Shown here piece by piece: positions 17,035-26,884 of a stretch of DNA of 64,000 nucleotides (the stretch's first letter is position 1; each line of letters starts with the position of its first letter). This DNA comes from Bacteroidetes bacterium 43-93 (GTDB lineage: Bacteria > Bacteroidota > Bacteroidia > Chitinophagales > Chitinophagaceae), in the NCBI GenBank assembly GCA_001897855.1, contig MKUO01000004.1, positions 186,001 through 250,000 on the forward strand, read 5' to 3'. Position numbers and translations under genes: made by a program. The notes beneath the pieces were generated by a model. It saw nothing but the letters and a program-made list of their open reading frames with translations. It was not told the DNA's origin and made no database searches.

Positions 17035-18360
17035 TTATTCCACGTCTTCAACAAACTCGATACCGTGATGTCTCAACTCCGTTAGCACAGGGCGGTACAC
17101 CGATGGCATATTGGGAATGTGGACACCAAGAGGAGGAACAACCTTGCCGCTAAGTACAAAGCGCGCAAGGATAGCCATAGGCAGGCCTACTGTTTTTGCC
17201 ATAGCGCTGTGATGCCTGCTTTCGCCTTCCAGCACCATGCTGCTGGTTAATTTTATACGGCTGCCTTTGCGCATATATTCTACCTCGTGCTGCATTACCA
17301 CCATATCCTTATCGTGCGGCTTCATTTCCCATTTTTGTAATAGCAGATCCAGCAGTATATCCGGAGAAGAACGGAGATCGTCCTTAATTGGTGTATCATC
17401 AAAAAGCCCGAGCCATTCCAGCATTGGGATCACCTTATCATCTTCCAGCTTCAGGAACCTGGTGATATGCTCCTTAATACTTATCGAAGTATCGGTATAA
17501 CCGGTTTTATACTTGATCCAGTCTGCGTAAGTAAGATGGCCATTCGTCAACTCATCAGGCTGTGTAAGCCCCATTTGTATAATAGCCTGCCATCCCCTGC
17601 AAAATATAGGGTGCCTTAATGTAGCACGAATGAAAGTCTTGATATCGGGTACATCATACAACTCCAGGTAGCGGAGGGAATCGCGGTTGGGGTAGTAGGC
17701 GAGATTGCCAAGCCCTTCTACCTTTATCTTTTTACAATTGTCAAAGATGCTCTCATACGGTACAAATACCTCTTTGCCATTTAGCAGGTAGTGAGCCCCG
17801 CCCTGGCCTGCAGTAATAATATTCTTTGGGTTCCAGCTAAATTTATAATGCCATGGATTGTCATCCGATCCGGGAGCTATCAACCCGCCGCAGTAAGATT
17901 TGAAGGAAAGAATGCTCGACGCTACTTTCTGAATGCTATGAATGATCTGGTTGGCAGTCATGTGGTCAATACCCGGATCCAGGCCCATTTCGCACATGAA
18001 CATCAGGCCTGCATCTTTCACGTCTTTATCCATTGCCTTTATTTCCGGAGAAACATAGGACGATGTAATAAGATTTTTTTTGTGTTTCAGGCAGTCGTGC
18101 GCCAGGTGGATGTGAAGATGCGGCGGCATTAACGACACAACTATATCTGCGCGTTTTACCAATGGTTCGCGTTCTTCTATATTGGTGATATCTATAACCG
18201 CAGTTTCTGCGTATGGGCTATTATTGGTTTTCTCTTCAATTGCTTCTTTGCTTCCGTCCGCTACAATTACTTTCCATTTGTGTTTAGGCGCATTGTTTAT
18301 CAGATACTCAATAAGGTATATTGATGACTTGCCAGCGCCGGCCACTAAAATTGTCTGCAT
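17035..18360 (-). CDS. Saccharopine dehydrogenase family protein
   Basis: 441 residues. An N-terminal Rossmann fold begins MQTILVAGAGKSSIYLIEYL and has SLMPPHLHIHLAHDCLKHKK; the C-terminal part (from about residue 130) carries MCEMGLDPGIDHMTANQIIH, the LYS9-type catalytic domain signature. Family members reduce or oxidise saccharopine or carboxynorspermidine-type imines with NAD(P). In Bacteroidota these genes are widespread and may act in lysine degradation, but substrate is inferred only. It is divergent from the thioesterase gene with a 121-bp AT-rich promoter gap. Confidence 0.85.
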   Translation of the reverse strand: MQTILVAGAGKSSIYLIEYLINNAPKHKWKVIVADGSKEAIEEKTNNSPYAETAVIDITNIEEREPLVKRADIVVSLMPPHLHIHLAHDCLKHKKNLITSSYVSPEIKAMDKDVKDAGLMFMCEMGLDPGIDHMTANQIIHSIQKVASSILSFKSYCGGLIAPGSDDNPWHYKFSWNPKNIITAGQGGAHYLLNGKEVFVPYESIFDNCKKIKVEGLGNLAYYPNRDSLRYLELYDVPDIKTFIRATLRHPIFCRGWQAIIQMGLTQPDELTNGHLTYADWIKYKTGYTDTSISIKEHITRFLKLEDDKVIPMLEWLGLFDDTPIKDDLRSSPDILLDLLLQKWEMKPHDKDMVVMQHEVEYMRKGSRIKLTSSMVLEGESRHHSAMAKTVGLPMAILARFVLSGKVVPPLGVHIPNMPSVYRPVLTELRHHGIEFVEDVE

Positions 18361-18481
18361 AACCCCGAAATATTAAACCCGTAATAATGTACTTTCAACC
18401 TCAAAAGTAATAGGAAAGTTGGTATATACAAAGATTAATAAATATATATTTGAGCAATAATTATTTAATTATCATTAGATT

Positions 18482-18916
18482 ATGTCTGCAATCTGGAAAC
18501 AATATGGAACAACCATTGAGATACTTAACGCACGCAGTATCAATACAATGGCAGAAATATTAGATATACAGTTTACCGAAATTGGCAATAATTATCTGAA
18601 AGCTACCATGCCGGTAGATAGCAGAACACACCAGCCATATGGATTGCTGCACGGTGGGGCATCTGCGGCGCTTGCAGAAACAGTAGGAAGTGTTGCATCT
18701 TCTCTATGCATAGATATAGAAAAGCAAATATGTGTAGGTATCGAGATCAACTGCAACCATATACGTGGCACCAGGCAGGGTATAGTAGTAGCTACCGCGG
18801 AACCCTTGCACATAGGCGCTACCACACATGTATGGGATATAAAAATACATGATGAAAAACAGCGCCTGATATGCGCGAGCAGGCTTACCGTTGCGATATT
18901 GAAAAAGCCTGTTTAA
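18482..18916 (+). CDS. Hotdog-fold acyl-CoA thioesterase (PaaI/EntH-like)
   Basis: 144 residues. The PYGLLHGGASAALAETVGSVA helix is the hotdog signature with the HGG loop and the catalytic Glu in the following helix. VGIEINCNHIRGTRQGIV and HVWDIKIHDEKQRLICASRL complete the fold. Such enzymes hydrolyse acyl-CoA or aroyl-CoA thioesters; the fold resembles DHNA-CoA thioesterase (MenI) and EntH, so a menaquinone role is possible but unproven. A -7 box TATATTTG lies at 18445-18452. Confidence 0.85.
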   Translation: MSAIWKQYGTTIEILNARSINTMAEILDIQFTEIGNNYLKATMPVDSRTHQPYGLLHGGASAALAETVGSVASSLCIDIEKQICVGIEINCNHIRGTRQGIVVATAEPLHIGATTHVWDIKIHDEKQRLICASRLTVAILKKPV

Positions 18917-18921
18917 AAAGA

Positions 18922-18930
18922 TTATCCACA
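18922..18930 (+). promoter_or_regulatory. Perfect DnaA-box sequence upstream of gyrA
   Basis: TTATCCACA matches the consensus DnaA box exactly. It is a single box, 5 bp after the thioesterase stop codon and about 100 bp upstream of gyrA. A gyrA -7 box TATATTTG is at 19000-19007. One box can occur by chance. Confidence 0.35.
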
Positions 18931-19031
18931 ATTTGTTGCAAGATGTTAAAAACCTTGATTTACAAGCTATTTCACCCAAAAACTTCCACCCCAAAAACGT
19001 ATATTTGCCATTCTATTTTCAATAGCCAGAT

Positions 19032-21677
19032 ATGGATCAAAACAACGGCGAATTAACACCGCAGGACGGTAACCAGGAAACCAATAAGATCATCCAGGTA
19101 AATATCGAAGAGCAAATGAAAACGGCCTACATCGACTATTCGATGTCCGTTATCGTAGGCCGCGCACTGCCGGATGTAAGAGATGGTTTGAAGCCCGTAC
19201 ACCGCAGGGTGTTGTTCGCAATGCATGAATTAGGCATCAACTATAACAAACCTTATAAAAAGTCTGCCCGTATCGTGGGTGAGGTGCTGGGTAAATATCA
19301 CCCGCACGGCGATAGCTCTGTATATGATGCAATGGTGCGTATGGCCCAGCCATGGAGCATGCGTTATATGATGGTAGACGGCCAGGGTAACTATGGCAGC
19401 CAGGACGGTGACGGACCGGCCGCAATGCGTTACACAGAGGCACGCCTGCAGCGCCTTGCAGAAAGCATGATGGAAGACCTGGACAAAGAGACTGTTGACT
19501 TCTCCCTGAACTTTGACGACTCTTTGCAAGAGCCGACAGTAATGCCTACCCGCATACCGCAACTGTTACTGAACGGATCATCAGGTATCGCAGTAGGTAT
19601 GGCTACCAACATGATGCCTCACAACCTGTCTGAAGTAGTGGATGGCTGTATCGCGTATGTAGATAACAGGGACATCACTATTGATGAGCTGATGAAGCAT
19701 GTGAAAGCTCCTGATTTTCCAACCGGCGGTATCATATACGGTATTGACGGCATCAAAGCAGGTATGCATACCGGCAGGGGACGTGTAGTATTGCGTGGCC
19801 GCGTGAATGTAGAAACTACCAAGAGCGGTAAGGAGATGATCGTGATAACGGAAGTGCCTTACCAGGTGAGCCGTGATGCACTGGCAGAAAAAATAGGTTA
19901 CCTGGTAAATAATAAGATCATAGAAGGCATCACACACGTTGCCAACGAATCTAATAAAGATGGTACCCGTATAGTAGTAGAGCTCCGCAGGGATGCGGTA
20001 GCACAGGTTATTATCAACCAGCTATATAAGTACAGCGAACTGCAGACATCTTATGGTATCAATAACGTAGCGCTGGTAAATGGCCGCCCACGTATATTGA
20101 ACCTGAAAGACCTGATATCTGAGTTTATCATCTTCCGCCACGAAGTAGTGGTACGCCGTACCCAGTTTGAATTGAGGGAAGCAGAAAAACGCGCCCATAT
20201 ACTGGAAGGCTACCTGATAGCGCTGGATCACCTGGATGAAGTGATCGCATTGATACGCCAATCGATCAACCCGGAAGAAGCCAAGACAGGCCTGATAGAA
20301 AAATTCGGCATGACCGAGATACAGGCAAAAGCAGTGCTGGAACTGCGCCTGCAACGCCTTACAGGCATGGAGCGCGATAAGATACGCGAAGAACATGCGG
20401 AGCTGATGAAGCTGATAGGCCACTTGAGAGAGATACTGGCAAACGAAGGCATGCGTTACGACATCATCAAAGAAGAGCTGCTGGATGTGAAGAAGAAGTT
20501 TGGTGATGAGCGTAAATCAGAAATACAATACCTGGCCAATGAAATGCGCATTGAAGACCTGATAGAAGAGGAAGATGTGGTGATCACTATTTCTCACCTG
20601 GGGTATATCAAACGCACATCTGCGGCAGAATACCGTGCACAAAGGCGCGGTGGCCGTGGCGCTATGGGTGGCCGCACACGCGACGAAGATTACCTGGAGC
20701 ACCTGTTCATAGCATCTACACACCATACGCTGATGTTCTTCACAGAAAAAGGAAGATGCTATTGGCTGAAAGTGTACGAGATACCTGAAGCAGATAAAAA
20801 CGCTAAAGGACGCGCGATACAGAACCTGATACAATTACCACCGGATGATAAGATACGTACGGTGATAGATATACCAAACCTGGAAGATAAGGAGTACATA
20901 GAAAGACATAACATTGTACTCTGCACCAAGAAAGGTATCATCAAAAAAACTTCATTAGAAGACTTTAGCCGCCCGCGTACCAATGGTATCAATGCCATTA
21001 CCATACAAGACGGCGACCAGTTGCTGGACGTATCGCTTACAGATGGGGAAAGCTACATCATGATGGCGGTACGCAGCGGACGCGCTATATGCTTTGAAGA
21101 AAACAAAGTGCGTACAACAGGGCGTGGCGCTATTGGCGTATTTGGTATAGAGCTGGAAGGTGACAGTGACGAAGTAATAGGTATGATATGCCTGCCGAAA
21201 GAAGATATATCCAAACAGATACTTGTAGTGTCTGAAAAAGGCCTGGGTAAGCGTACACAGTTCCTCGAACCATTGAGTGACACTGCTACCGAAGAAGATA
21301 AAGCGAAAGCCATCCGCCTGAAGGATGCTGAAGGTAACGAGCAATTGTTTGAACTGTCTTACCGCATCACCAACCGCGGTGGTAAAGGTGTAAGGACCAT
21401 CAACATTACCGAGAAGACCGGCGCACTGGTAGGTTTGCTGGCTGTAGAAAAAACAGATGACCTGATGATCACCTGCAAATCAGGTATCACCATCCGTATG
21501 AAGGTGGAAAACATCCGCGAAGCAGGCAGGGCTACACAAGGCGTAAGGCTGATAAACCTGGATGAAGGCGATGAAATAGCAGCTATTGCACGTATCGAAG
21601 AGCAAGAGGACGAAGGTGAAGACCAGTTAGATACAGATAATGCAAATGATGCAACTGAACCTGCAACGGAAGCATAA
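19032..21677 (+). CDS. gyrA: DNA gyrase subunit A
   Basis: 881 residues. GyrA cuts and rejoins DNA in the A2B2 gyrase that introduces negative supercoils. The QRDR reads [20 protein letters not shown], with Ser and Asp at the positions equal to E. coli 83 and 87, the usual fluoroquinolone-sensitive state. The active-site Tyr lies in [10 protein letters not shown]. The GyrA box QRRGGRG appears in the C-terminal beta-pinwheel, which marks gyrase rather than ParC. An acidic tail ends the protein. ATG 19032 lies about 25 bases after the -7 box. Confidence 0.97.
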   Translation: MDQNNGELTPQDGNQETNKIIQVNIEEQMKTAYIDYSMSVIVGRALPDVRDGLKPVHRRVLFAMHELGINYNKPYKKSARIVGEVLGKYHPHGDSSVYDAMVRMAQPWSMRYMMVDGQGNYGSQDGDGPAAMRYTEARLQRLAESMMEDLDKETVDFSLNFDDSLQEPTVMPTRIPQLLLNGSSGIAVGMATNMMPHNLSEVVDGCIAYVDNRDITIDELMKHVKAPDFPTGGIIYGIDGIKAGMHTGRGRVVLRGRVNVETTKSGKEMIVITEVPYQVSRDALAEKIGYLVNNKIIEGITHVANESNKDGTRIVVELRRDAVAQVIINQLYKYSELQTSYGINNVALVNGRPRILNLKDLISEFIIFRHEVVVRRTQFELREAEKRAHILEGYLIALDHLDEVIALIRQSINPEEAKTGLIEKFGMTEIQAKAVLELRLQRLTGMERDKIREEHAELMKLIGHLREILANEGMRYDIIKEELLDVKKKFGDERKSEIQYLANEMRIEDLIEEEDVVITISHLGYIKRTSAAEYRAQRRGGRGAMGGRTRDEDYLEHLFIASTHHTLMFFTEKGRCYWLKVYEIPEADKNAKGRAIQNLIQLPPDDKIRTVIDIPNLEDKEYIERHNIVLCTKKGIIKKTSLEDFSRPRTNGINAITIQDGDQLLDVSLTDGESYIMMAVRSGRAICFEENKVRTTGRGAIGVFGIELEGDSDEVIGMICLPKEDISKQILVVSEKGLGKRTQFLEPLSDTATEEDKAKAIRLKDAEGNEQLFELSYRITNRGGKGVRTINITEKTGALVGLLAVEKTDDLMITCKSGITIRMKVENIREAGRATQGVRLINLDEGDEIAAIARIEEQEDEGEDQLDTDNANDATEPATEA

Positions 21678-21710
21678 ATTGTAAATGGAAAGCAATATTA
21701 ACATTAAGAA

Positions 21711-21742
21711 ACGCCCGAAATTATCTTCGGGTGTTTTCTTTT
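21711..21742 (+). terminator. Rho-independent terminator after gyrA
   Basis: Arms ACGCCCGAA and TTCGGGTGT around a short loop, followed by TTTCTTTT. It ends 37 bp before the TPR gene. Confidence 0.8.
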
Positions 21743-21778
21743 AAATAACTTCGCATAAATTTTTAAAAAAGTAACTGA

Positions 21779-23077
21779 ATGAAAAAGATCATCCTGGTTG
21801 CAGCGGCATTTGCCTTTACTACTACAGCGTGGGCACAAAAGCAAAACATCCAGACTGCAAGTAATTATCTGAACGATAAGGATTATGACAAGGCAGTTGA
21901 ATACATTAACATGGCAGTCAATGATCCTTCTACAAAAGATAATCCTAAAGCATGGTATGTAAAAAGCCGTATTTACATGGCTATGCAACAAGATGCATCC
22001 AAGAAAGCAAACAATCCGTATCGCGAGGCTGCTACATCGCTGATGAAAGTAGTGCAATTGGATACCAAGTATGAGAAAGAAGATGTGAACACAGCATTAA
22101 CCATCTGTGCCTACAATTTCTATAACGATGCGGTGGCTAACTATAATAAAAAGATGTATGATGAAGCATACACACTTGCAAAAGGAACCGTAGATATACA
22201 CGACCTGGAAGGTGGTAAACGCTTTGCAGGCAATAAATCTTTTGATACGGTAGCTGCGCAGGCGATGGTTATGGAAGCATTCAGTGCATACTATGCCAAG
22301 AAATATGATGAGGCACAACCTGTACTGGAAGCGCTGAAGAATAACCCTATTGGTAAAAGCGCAAATGTGTACCTGACGCTATCTGATATATACAACAGGC
22401 AAGGCAAACCGGATCAGCAGATAGCGATGCTGGAAGAAGGCCGCGCACAGTTTCCTGACAATGCTAACCTGAGAAATGAGGAACTGAACTATTATATACG
22501 CACCGGCAAGCAAGACGTGCTGATGAAAAAACTGGAAGAAGCTGCAGCGAAAGAACCTAATAATGCAGAACTGCAGTTTAACCTTGCTAACGGTTATGCT
22601 AATATGGCCATACCTAAAGACGCGAATGGTAAAGAATTGCCAAAGCCAGATAATTATACGGACCTGTTAGCAAAAGCAGAAGCCGCGTATGCTAAAGCGA
22701 TAGCTATAGACGGTAACAACGGTGGCTATAATTATAACGCAGGTGTATTGTATTATAATGAAGGTACGGAGCTGAATAAGCAAATGAATAAAGAAGCTGA
22801 CCTGTCTAACAGCGCGAAAGTGGCTGCAGAAAAGAAAAAGCATGAAGATGCCTACAACAAACTGACTGCACAAAGAGACGTACTGTTTGATAAGGCTGTA
22901 CCTTATTTTGAAAAGACAGTAAGTACACTTGGTGCTAACGTAGGTTCACTGAACGCAGATGATAAATTTTCTTACCAATCTTCATTAATAGCATTGAAAG
23001 AAATTTATGCACGTAAGAACCAGCTGGATAAATCTGAGGAAATGAAAAAGAAGATTGAAGCGCTGAGAAGTAAATAG
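21779..23077 (+). CDS. Secreted tetratricopeptide-repeat protein
   Basis: 432 residues. Signal peptide MKKIILVAAAFAFTTTAWAQ. Several TPR units follow: ASNYLNDKDYDKAVEYINMAV, SDIYNRQGKPDQQIAMLEEG, and KALYAKAIAID-type helices near residue 300. The C-terminus is a charged helix. TPR proteins of this sort in Bacteroidota are periplasmic or outer-membrane-associated scaffolds; no partner can be named. It stands alone between two terminators. Confidence 0.85.
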   Translation: MKKIILVAAAFAFTTTAWAQKQNIQTASNYLNDKDYDKAVEYINMAVNDPSTKDNPKAWYVKSRIYMAMQQDASKKANNPYREAATSLMKVVQLDTKYEKEDVNTALTICAYNFYNDAVANYNKKMYDEAYTLAKGTVDIHDLEGGKRFAGNKSFDTVAAQAMVMEAFSAYYAKKYDEAQPVLEALKNNPIGKSANVYLTLSDIYNRQGKPDQQIAMLEEGRAQFPDNANLRNEELNYYIRTGKQDVLMKKLEEAAAKEPNNAELQFNLANGYANMAIPKDANGKELPKPDNYTDLLAKAEAAYAKAIAIDGNNGGYNYNAGVLYYNEGTELNKQMNKEADLSNSAKVAAEKKKHEDAYNKLTAQRDVLFDKAVPYFEKTVSTLGANVGSLNADDKFSYQSSLIALKEIYARKNQLDKSEEMKKKIEALRSK

Positions 23078-23103
23078 TTATAACAAGTCACTTAGTTTTT
23101 TAT

Positions 23104-23137
23104 AGAGCAGTCGTTATTACGGCTGCTCTTTTTATTT
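23104..23137 (+). terminator. Rho-independent terminator after the TPR gene
   Basis: Arms AGAGCAG and CTGCTCT with an inner TCG/CGG-type extension, then TTTTTATTT. Confidence 0.8.
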
Positions 23138-23177
23138 GTTAATATTGGTGCAGCAGATATATGATTATTCTCATACA

Positions 23178-24329
23178 ATGCAAAAAAATCATCATAATAG
23201 TTTAAATTCGCAAAAAATATTTTTGCAATTGTCACAAATTAAAAAGCTTGATATAGTACGCTTCGCACCGCGTAATGGTGAAGGATTTTACGATACGCTA
23301 AAAAAGAAAGTAGACGCTTATTTTACTGAAAATAAAATTGATCCGCATGGTAATGCTTCTATGGTAGCAAAAACAGTTGCCATGGTATCTATGTACCTGC
23401 TGCCTTACCTGGTGATGGTATCTGGTGTGGCTACTAACCTGTGGGTATTCTACGGACTGTGGCTGATGATGGGCGTGGGCATGGTAGGCATAGGATGCTC
23501 TGTAATGCACGACTCCAATCACGGATCTTATTCAGATAACAAAGTGCTGAACAAATACCTGGGCAAGATCATTGCTATGGTGGGCGGCTATGAAGTAACC
23601 TGGAAGATACAGCACAACATACTGCACCATACCTATACTAACATAGAAGGACTGGATGATGATATTAACGCGGGCGTATTCCTGCGTTTTTCTCCGCATT
23701 CAAAGAAATATAAAATGCACCGTTTTCAGCATTGGTATGCATGGTTCCTTTATGGACTGCTGACATTGCAGTGGGCTACCATCAAAGACTTCCGCCAGGT
23801 GTATGACTATCATAAAAAAGACCTGCTGAAAAAAGAGAAACTTACATTGCGCCAGGCGATGCTGCAATTAAGCCTTTACAAAGTACTATACTATATAATG
23901 CTGTTTGTAATACCGATAGCTATTACCGGTATCCCATGGCAGAATGTATTGATAGGATTCCTGATCATGCACTTTGTTGCCGGGCTGGCATTGTCCTGCA
24001 TCTTTCAGTTGGCACACGTTATCGAAGAATGTGAATTCCCTATGCCATCTGACGACAGGAAAATGGAGAATAACTGGGCAGTGCATCAGCTGATGAATAC
24101 TGCTAACTTCTCACCAAAGAGCCGTATAATGAACTGGTTCATCGGCGGGCTGAACAGGCAGATAGAACACCACCTGTTTCCTCACATTTGCCATGTACAC
24201 TATAAAAAGATAGCCGGTTTAGTAAAGCAGACAGCATATGAATACGGGCTTCCTTACCAGGAGCAAAAGAACTTTGTGTATGCGCTTATTAACCACGGCA
24301 AAATGCTGAAAAAGTTAGGTAACGAATAA
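23178..24329 (+). CDS. Membrane fatty acid desaturase (acyl-lipid/acyl-CoA, front-end type)
   Basis: 383 residues from ATG 23178. It has the three histidine boxes of membrane diiron desaturases: HDSNH near residue 113, HNILHH near 148, and QIEHH near 325. The Gln in the third box is typical of front-end (delta-5/6-like) desaturases; no cytochrome b5 domain is fused. Hydrophobic spans YLLPYLVMVSGVATNLWVFY and VLYYIMLFVIPIAITGI fit membrane helices. The enzyme would insert double bonds into membrane lipids, with unknown electron donor. The frame is open to 23136, but that overlaps the preceding terminator. The cold-shock gene directly downstream suggests a shared cold-adaptation theme (inference). 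Confidence 0.9.
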   Translation: MQKNHHNSLNSQKIFLQLSQIKKLDIVRFAPRNGEGFYDTLKKKVDAYFTENKIDPHGNASMVAKTVAMVSMYLLPYLVMVSGVATNLWVFYGLWLMMGVGMVGIGCSVMHDSNHGSYSDNKVLNKYLGKIIAMVGGYEVTWKIQHNILHHTYTNIEGLDDDINAGVFLRFSPHSKKYKMHRFQHWYAWFLYGLLTLQWATIKDFRQVYDYHKKDLLKKEKLTLRQAMLQLSLYKVLYYIMLFVIPIAITGIPWQNVLIGFLIMHFVAGLALSCIFQLAHVIEECEFPMPSDDRKMENNWAVHQLMNTANFSPKSRIMNWFIGGLNRQIEHHLFPHICHVHYKKIAGLVKQTAYEYGLPYQEQKNFVYALINHGKMLKKLGNE

Positions 24330-24344
24330 AAAATACTTTAAGTA

Positions 24345-24374
24345 TTTGATTATATTTATGAAATATTACCTTTG
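24345..24374 (+). promoter_or_regulatory. Promoter of the cold-shock gene
   Basis: TTTG at 24345-24348 and TACCTTTG at 24367-24374, 18 bases apart. An AAATACT...AGTATTT hairpin (24331-24347) overlaps the -33 box and may end the desaturase transcript or act as an operator. Confidence 0.65.
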
Positions 24375-24404
24375 GGTATAATTAATCTTTAAATTTCATT
24401 TTGA

Positions 24405-24611
24405 GTGCAAACACAAAAATTAACGGGAACTGTAAAGTTCTTCAATGAAGGCAAGGGATTTGGCTTCATTAAACACGACGACTCTAACCAGGAGACTTTT
24501 GTACACGTGACGGGACTGAAAGAGCAGGTTAAAGAAAATGATCGTGTAGAGTTTGAATTACAGCAAGGAAGAAAGGGCATGAACGCGGTAAACGTTCGTG
24601 TTATACGATAA
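24405..24611 (+). CDS. Cold-shock protein (CspA family RNA chaperone)
   Basis: 68 residues starting at GTG 24405. The RNP1 motif is GKGFGFIKH and RNP2 is TFVHV, in a single cold-shock domain of normal length. It binds single-stranded nucleic acid and melts RNA structure. GTG was chosen since TGTVKFFN begins six residues later as in the family and no ATG exists. It has its own promoter and terminator. Confidence 0.95.
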   Translation: MQTQKLTGTVKFFNEGKGFGFIKHDDSNQETFVHVTGLKEQVKENDRVEFELQQGRKGMNAVNVRVIR

Positions 24612-24631
24612 GTAAAAGAGTTTCAGATTGC

Positions 24632-24660
24632 AAAAAGACCGTCCTGTACGGTCTTTTTTT
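24632..24660 (+). terminator. Rho-independent terminator after the cold-shock gene
   Basis: Arms AAAGACCGT and ACGGTCTTT around CCTGT, then a run of T. Its T-tract overlaps TATTTTTG (24660-24667), the likely -7 box of miaE. Confidence 0.85.
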
Positions 24661-24684
24661 ATTTTTGCACCTTCATAGTTTTTC

Positions 24685-25287
24685 ATGAGCACTTCAGATA
24701 ATTCTATACTGGGCCTTAAAATGCCTACAGACCCAAGGTGGGTAGATCTTGCATCTATATCGCTGGAAGAGATACTTACCGACCATGCTTTTTGTGAACA
24801 AAAAGCCGCTACACAATGCATCAGCCTGATACAGCGCTACCCCGATAAACCCGAACTGGTAAATGCGCTATCGCCCATCGTTACAGAAGAGTGGGGGCAC
24901 TTCCGCATGGTATGGGCAGAGATGAAGAAACACGGCTTTTCGCTGGGTAAGCAACGTAAGGACGATTATGTGAACTTATTACTGCAAAACGAACCGAAGA
25001 ACATCCCCGGTGATAAAAAGCTGCTGCATAAACTGATGATCTGCGCATTGATAGAAGCGCGTAGCTGTGAGCGTTTCCGACTATTGTCTGAGAACCTGGA
25101 AGATGAGGGGCTGCGAAAGTTTTATTACAAGTTCATGATATCAGAAGCCGGTCATTACCGCCTGTTCATAGACCTTGCCAACAGCTATTATGCTGAGGAT
25201 GAAGTAAAACTAGCCTGGCAGCAGTGGTTAAAAACCGAAGAACGAATATTGCAAGAGCTGACTCCCCGAGGCGATCGTATGCATTGA
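24685..25287 (+). CDS. miaE: tRNA-(ms2io6A37) hydroxylase
   Basis: 200 residues. MiaE is a ferritin-like diiron monooxygenase that hydroxylates the isopentenyl chain of ms2i6A37 in tRNA. The diiron ligand helices are visible as TEEWGHFRMV, IEARSCERFR and ISEAGHYRLF, with an additional DHAFCEQKAA helix near the N-terminus. Length and order match the MiaE family. It is monocistronic after the csp terminator. Confidence 0.92.
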   Translation: MSTSDNSILGLKMPTDPRWVDLASISLEEILTDHAFCEQKAATQCISLIQRYPDKPELVNALSPIVTEEWGHFRMVWAEMKKHGFSLGKQRKDDYVNLLLQNEPKNIPGDKKLLHKLMICALIEARSCERFRLLSENLEDEGLRKFYYKFMISEAGHYRLFIDLANSYYAEDEVKLAWQQWLKTEERILQELTPRGDRMH

Positions 25288-25480
25288 TATTACATATCTG
25301 TAAGTGGCTGATACACTTTTGCATATAACCCGACAGTGGCGGAAGCCGCAATAATACTGTTATATATTTAATTATTTTAATTAAATATTTTATCTATTTG
25401 CATTTCTTTATGCATTATGGCACCAATTTATTTGTAGTTAGTTGACAATGTTGATTGACGAACTAAAAAAAGGAGGAGTT

Positions 25481-25885
25481 ATGAATGCAAGGACATTGAG
25501 GGTAGGTAACTACATTAGAGCTGGCGGATTTATCAGCGAGGTAGTGGCCATATCCAAAGATGAGATCAGTTTTGTACACGTGAGGAATCATACCAATGAT
25601 ATCCTTACGATACCAGCGAACGAAATTGAATCTATCTCCTTGAACAAAAATGTGCTGATAGAATGTTGTGGCTTTGGAACCGACAAGCGGATTGCAGCAA
25701 AAGATATGTATCTGCAATACACACCGGAAAAAGACCACTACATCATCCTGGAAAATGCAAAGCGTGAGGCGCTGATACATTTCTGGGACATCAAAGCACT
25801 GCACCAGTTGCAGAACCTATACTTTGCTTTGGCAGGTATAGAAATGGTGATAGCACTGGACTGTCTTGTTAGTGTTATTAAATAA
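25481..25885 (+). CDS. Phage/mobile-element-type small protein of Bacteroidota
   Basis: 134 residues. MNARTLRVGNYIRAGG at the N-terminus and HQLQNLYFALAGIEM at the C-terminus match, from memory, a protein common in Bacteroidota prophages and conjugative elements (xxLRIGNxV ... HQLQNLYFALTGxE). Its function is unknown. The start was placed at ATG 25481 because a strong Shine-Dalgarno GGAGGAG lies at 25472-25478, unusual for this phylum; the frame is open upstream to 25442. No other phage gene is adjacent, so it is a lone or domesticated copy. Confidence 0.75.
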   Translation: MNARTLRVGNYIRAGGFISEVVAISKDEISFVHVRNHTNDILTIPANEIESISLNKNVLIECCGFGTDKRIAAKDMYLQYTPEKDHYIILENAKREALIHFWDIKALHQLQNLYFALAGIEMVIALDCLVSVIK

Positions 25886-25908
25886 AATACAACGAGAACG
25901 GATAGATG

Positions 25909-25936
25909 ACGGCTGCATTATGTGCAGCCGTTTATC
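25909..25936. terminator. Bidirectional terminator between convergent genes
   Basis: Arms ACGGCTGCA and TGCAGCCGT around TTATG. It lies between the stop codons of the plus-strand gene at 25481 and the minus-strand gene at 25938 and can serve both. Confidence 0.75.
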
Positions 25937-25937
25937 T

Positions 25938-26630
25938 TTATCGCTGATTGGGATAGATAGAAGGTATAGCACTAGCCTTCATCATTTGGTAGCCTGCGTG
26001 CATCAGGCATATACCAATAAACTCTGTAAGATATAATACCTGTATATAGCCAAACTTGGAAGCCGTGCCCCCAATACCGGGTAACAATGCCCCAACGGCT
26101 ATGAGTATGTTTCCCCATGCCCGGCTCTTATCTATCATCGTGCGATAATAAAGTACGGCAGAATAGATTGCTCCGCCACAAAGGAATAGAAAAGCATAGA
26201 TATTGATAAAAGGGACTATAGCCCTGATGAAGCCCCATTCGAGTATCTGCCCGCTGAGTTTTGCATCCGGGTCTGTAACCGGCCTTAAAGGGGATAACAG
26301 TATCAACACAGCCCCTACTATTATTGCCAGGCCCACAATAACGGATAATATATTAGCGATACGCCGCGATAGCAGAAGATACACAGTACCCTGCGCCAGT
26401 GGTGCACCACCCAGTAATGCGCCAAAAATATACCATAACCTGAAGTTAAGCGGGATATACCCGGCAACTGCGTGAATGCTTTCTGTAATAGTACCGGCAC
26501 CATAAAAGAAAATCCCCACCATCCACCAAAGGATGTGTGCGGAATTGGGCGTATTTCGCCAATGCTGCCATAACTCAATAAAGAAGAAGGCAGAGAATAA
26601 AGTGGTCGCTATGGGTAAGAAATAGATCAA
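25938..26630 (-). CDS. Integral membrane protein, unknown function
   Basis: 230 residues with about seven hydrophobic helices: IYFLPIATTLFSAFFFIEL, ILWWMVGIFFYGAGT, LWYIFGALLGGAPLA, NILSVIVGLAIIVGAVLILL, FINIYAFLFLCGGAIYSAVL, ILIAVGALLPGIGG and VLYLTEFIGICLMHAGYQMM. It is a hepta-helical arrangement, but there is no retinal-binding Lys pattern in the last helix. No enzyme motif is seen. It is a single gene with a bidirectional terminator at its 3' end. I cannot name a function. Confidence 0.75.
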   Translation of the reverse strand: MIYFLPIATTLFSAFFFIELWQHWRNTPNSAHILWWMVGIFFYGAGTITESIHAVAGYIPLNFRLWYIFGALLGGAPLAQGTVYLLLSRRIANILSVIVGLAIIVGAVLILLSPLRPVTDPDAKLSGQILEWGFIRAIVPFINIYAFLFLCGGAIYSAVLYYRTMIDKSRAWGNILIAVGALLPGIGGTASKFGYIQVLYLTEFIGICLMHAGYQMMKASAIPSIYPNQR

Positions 26631-26810
26631 AAAAACAGCCTTTCTATAAAGTTATAGAATGCTGCAGGTAAGGTCATAAGGTGATTGTCATACTTCCGTC
26701 AATTAAGTATTATATCTCCATGTCCTGGATGTGTTGGATAGTAAAGGTCACTGAGCTTACAAATATCCCTATCAGCAATGCGAGTACCATGTCCATTGAT
26801 TTTAGAAGAT

Positions 26811-26852
26811 AAAAAAATGAAAGTGTGCTATCTGAAACAGAACAGCACACTT
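26811..26852 (-). terminator. Rho-independent terminator of the 27354-26885 gene pair
   Basis: Read on the minus strand, AAGTGTGCT and AGCACACTT arms (26821-26852) are followed by a T-run at 26811-26817. Thirty-two bases downstream of the 78-residue gene. Confidence 0.8.
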
Positions 26853-26884
26853 CCTGTTATAACCGAAAACCGGATCATAGATTT

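Noticed and set aside
26710-26796. 28-residue minus-strand frame MDMVLALLIGIFVSSVTFTI...
   Set aside because: It could be a small membrane peptide, but it is too short, has no ribosome site, and sits downstream of a terminator; left out as a gene.
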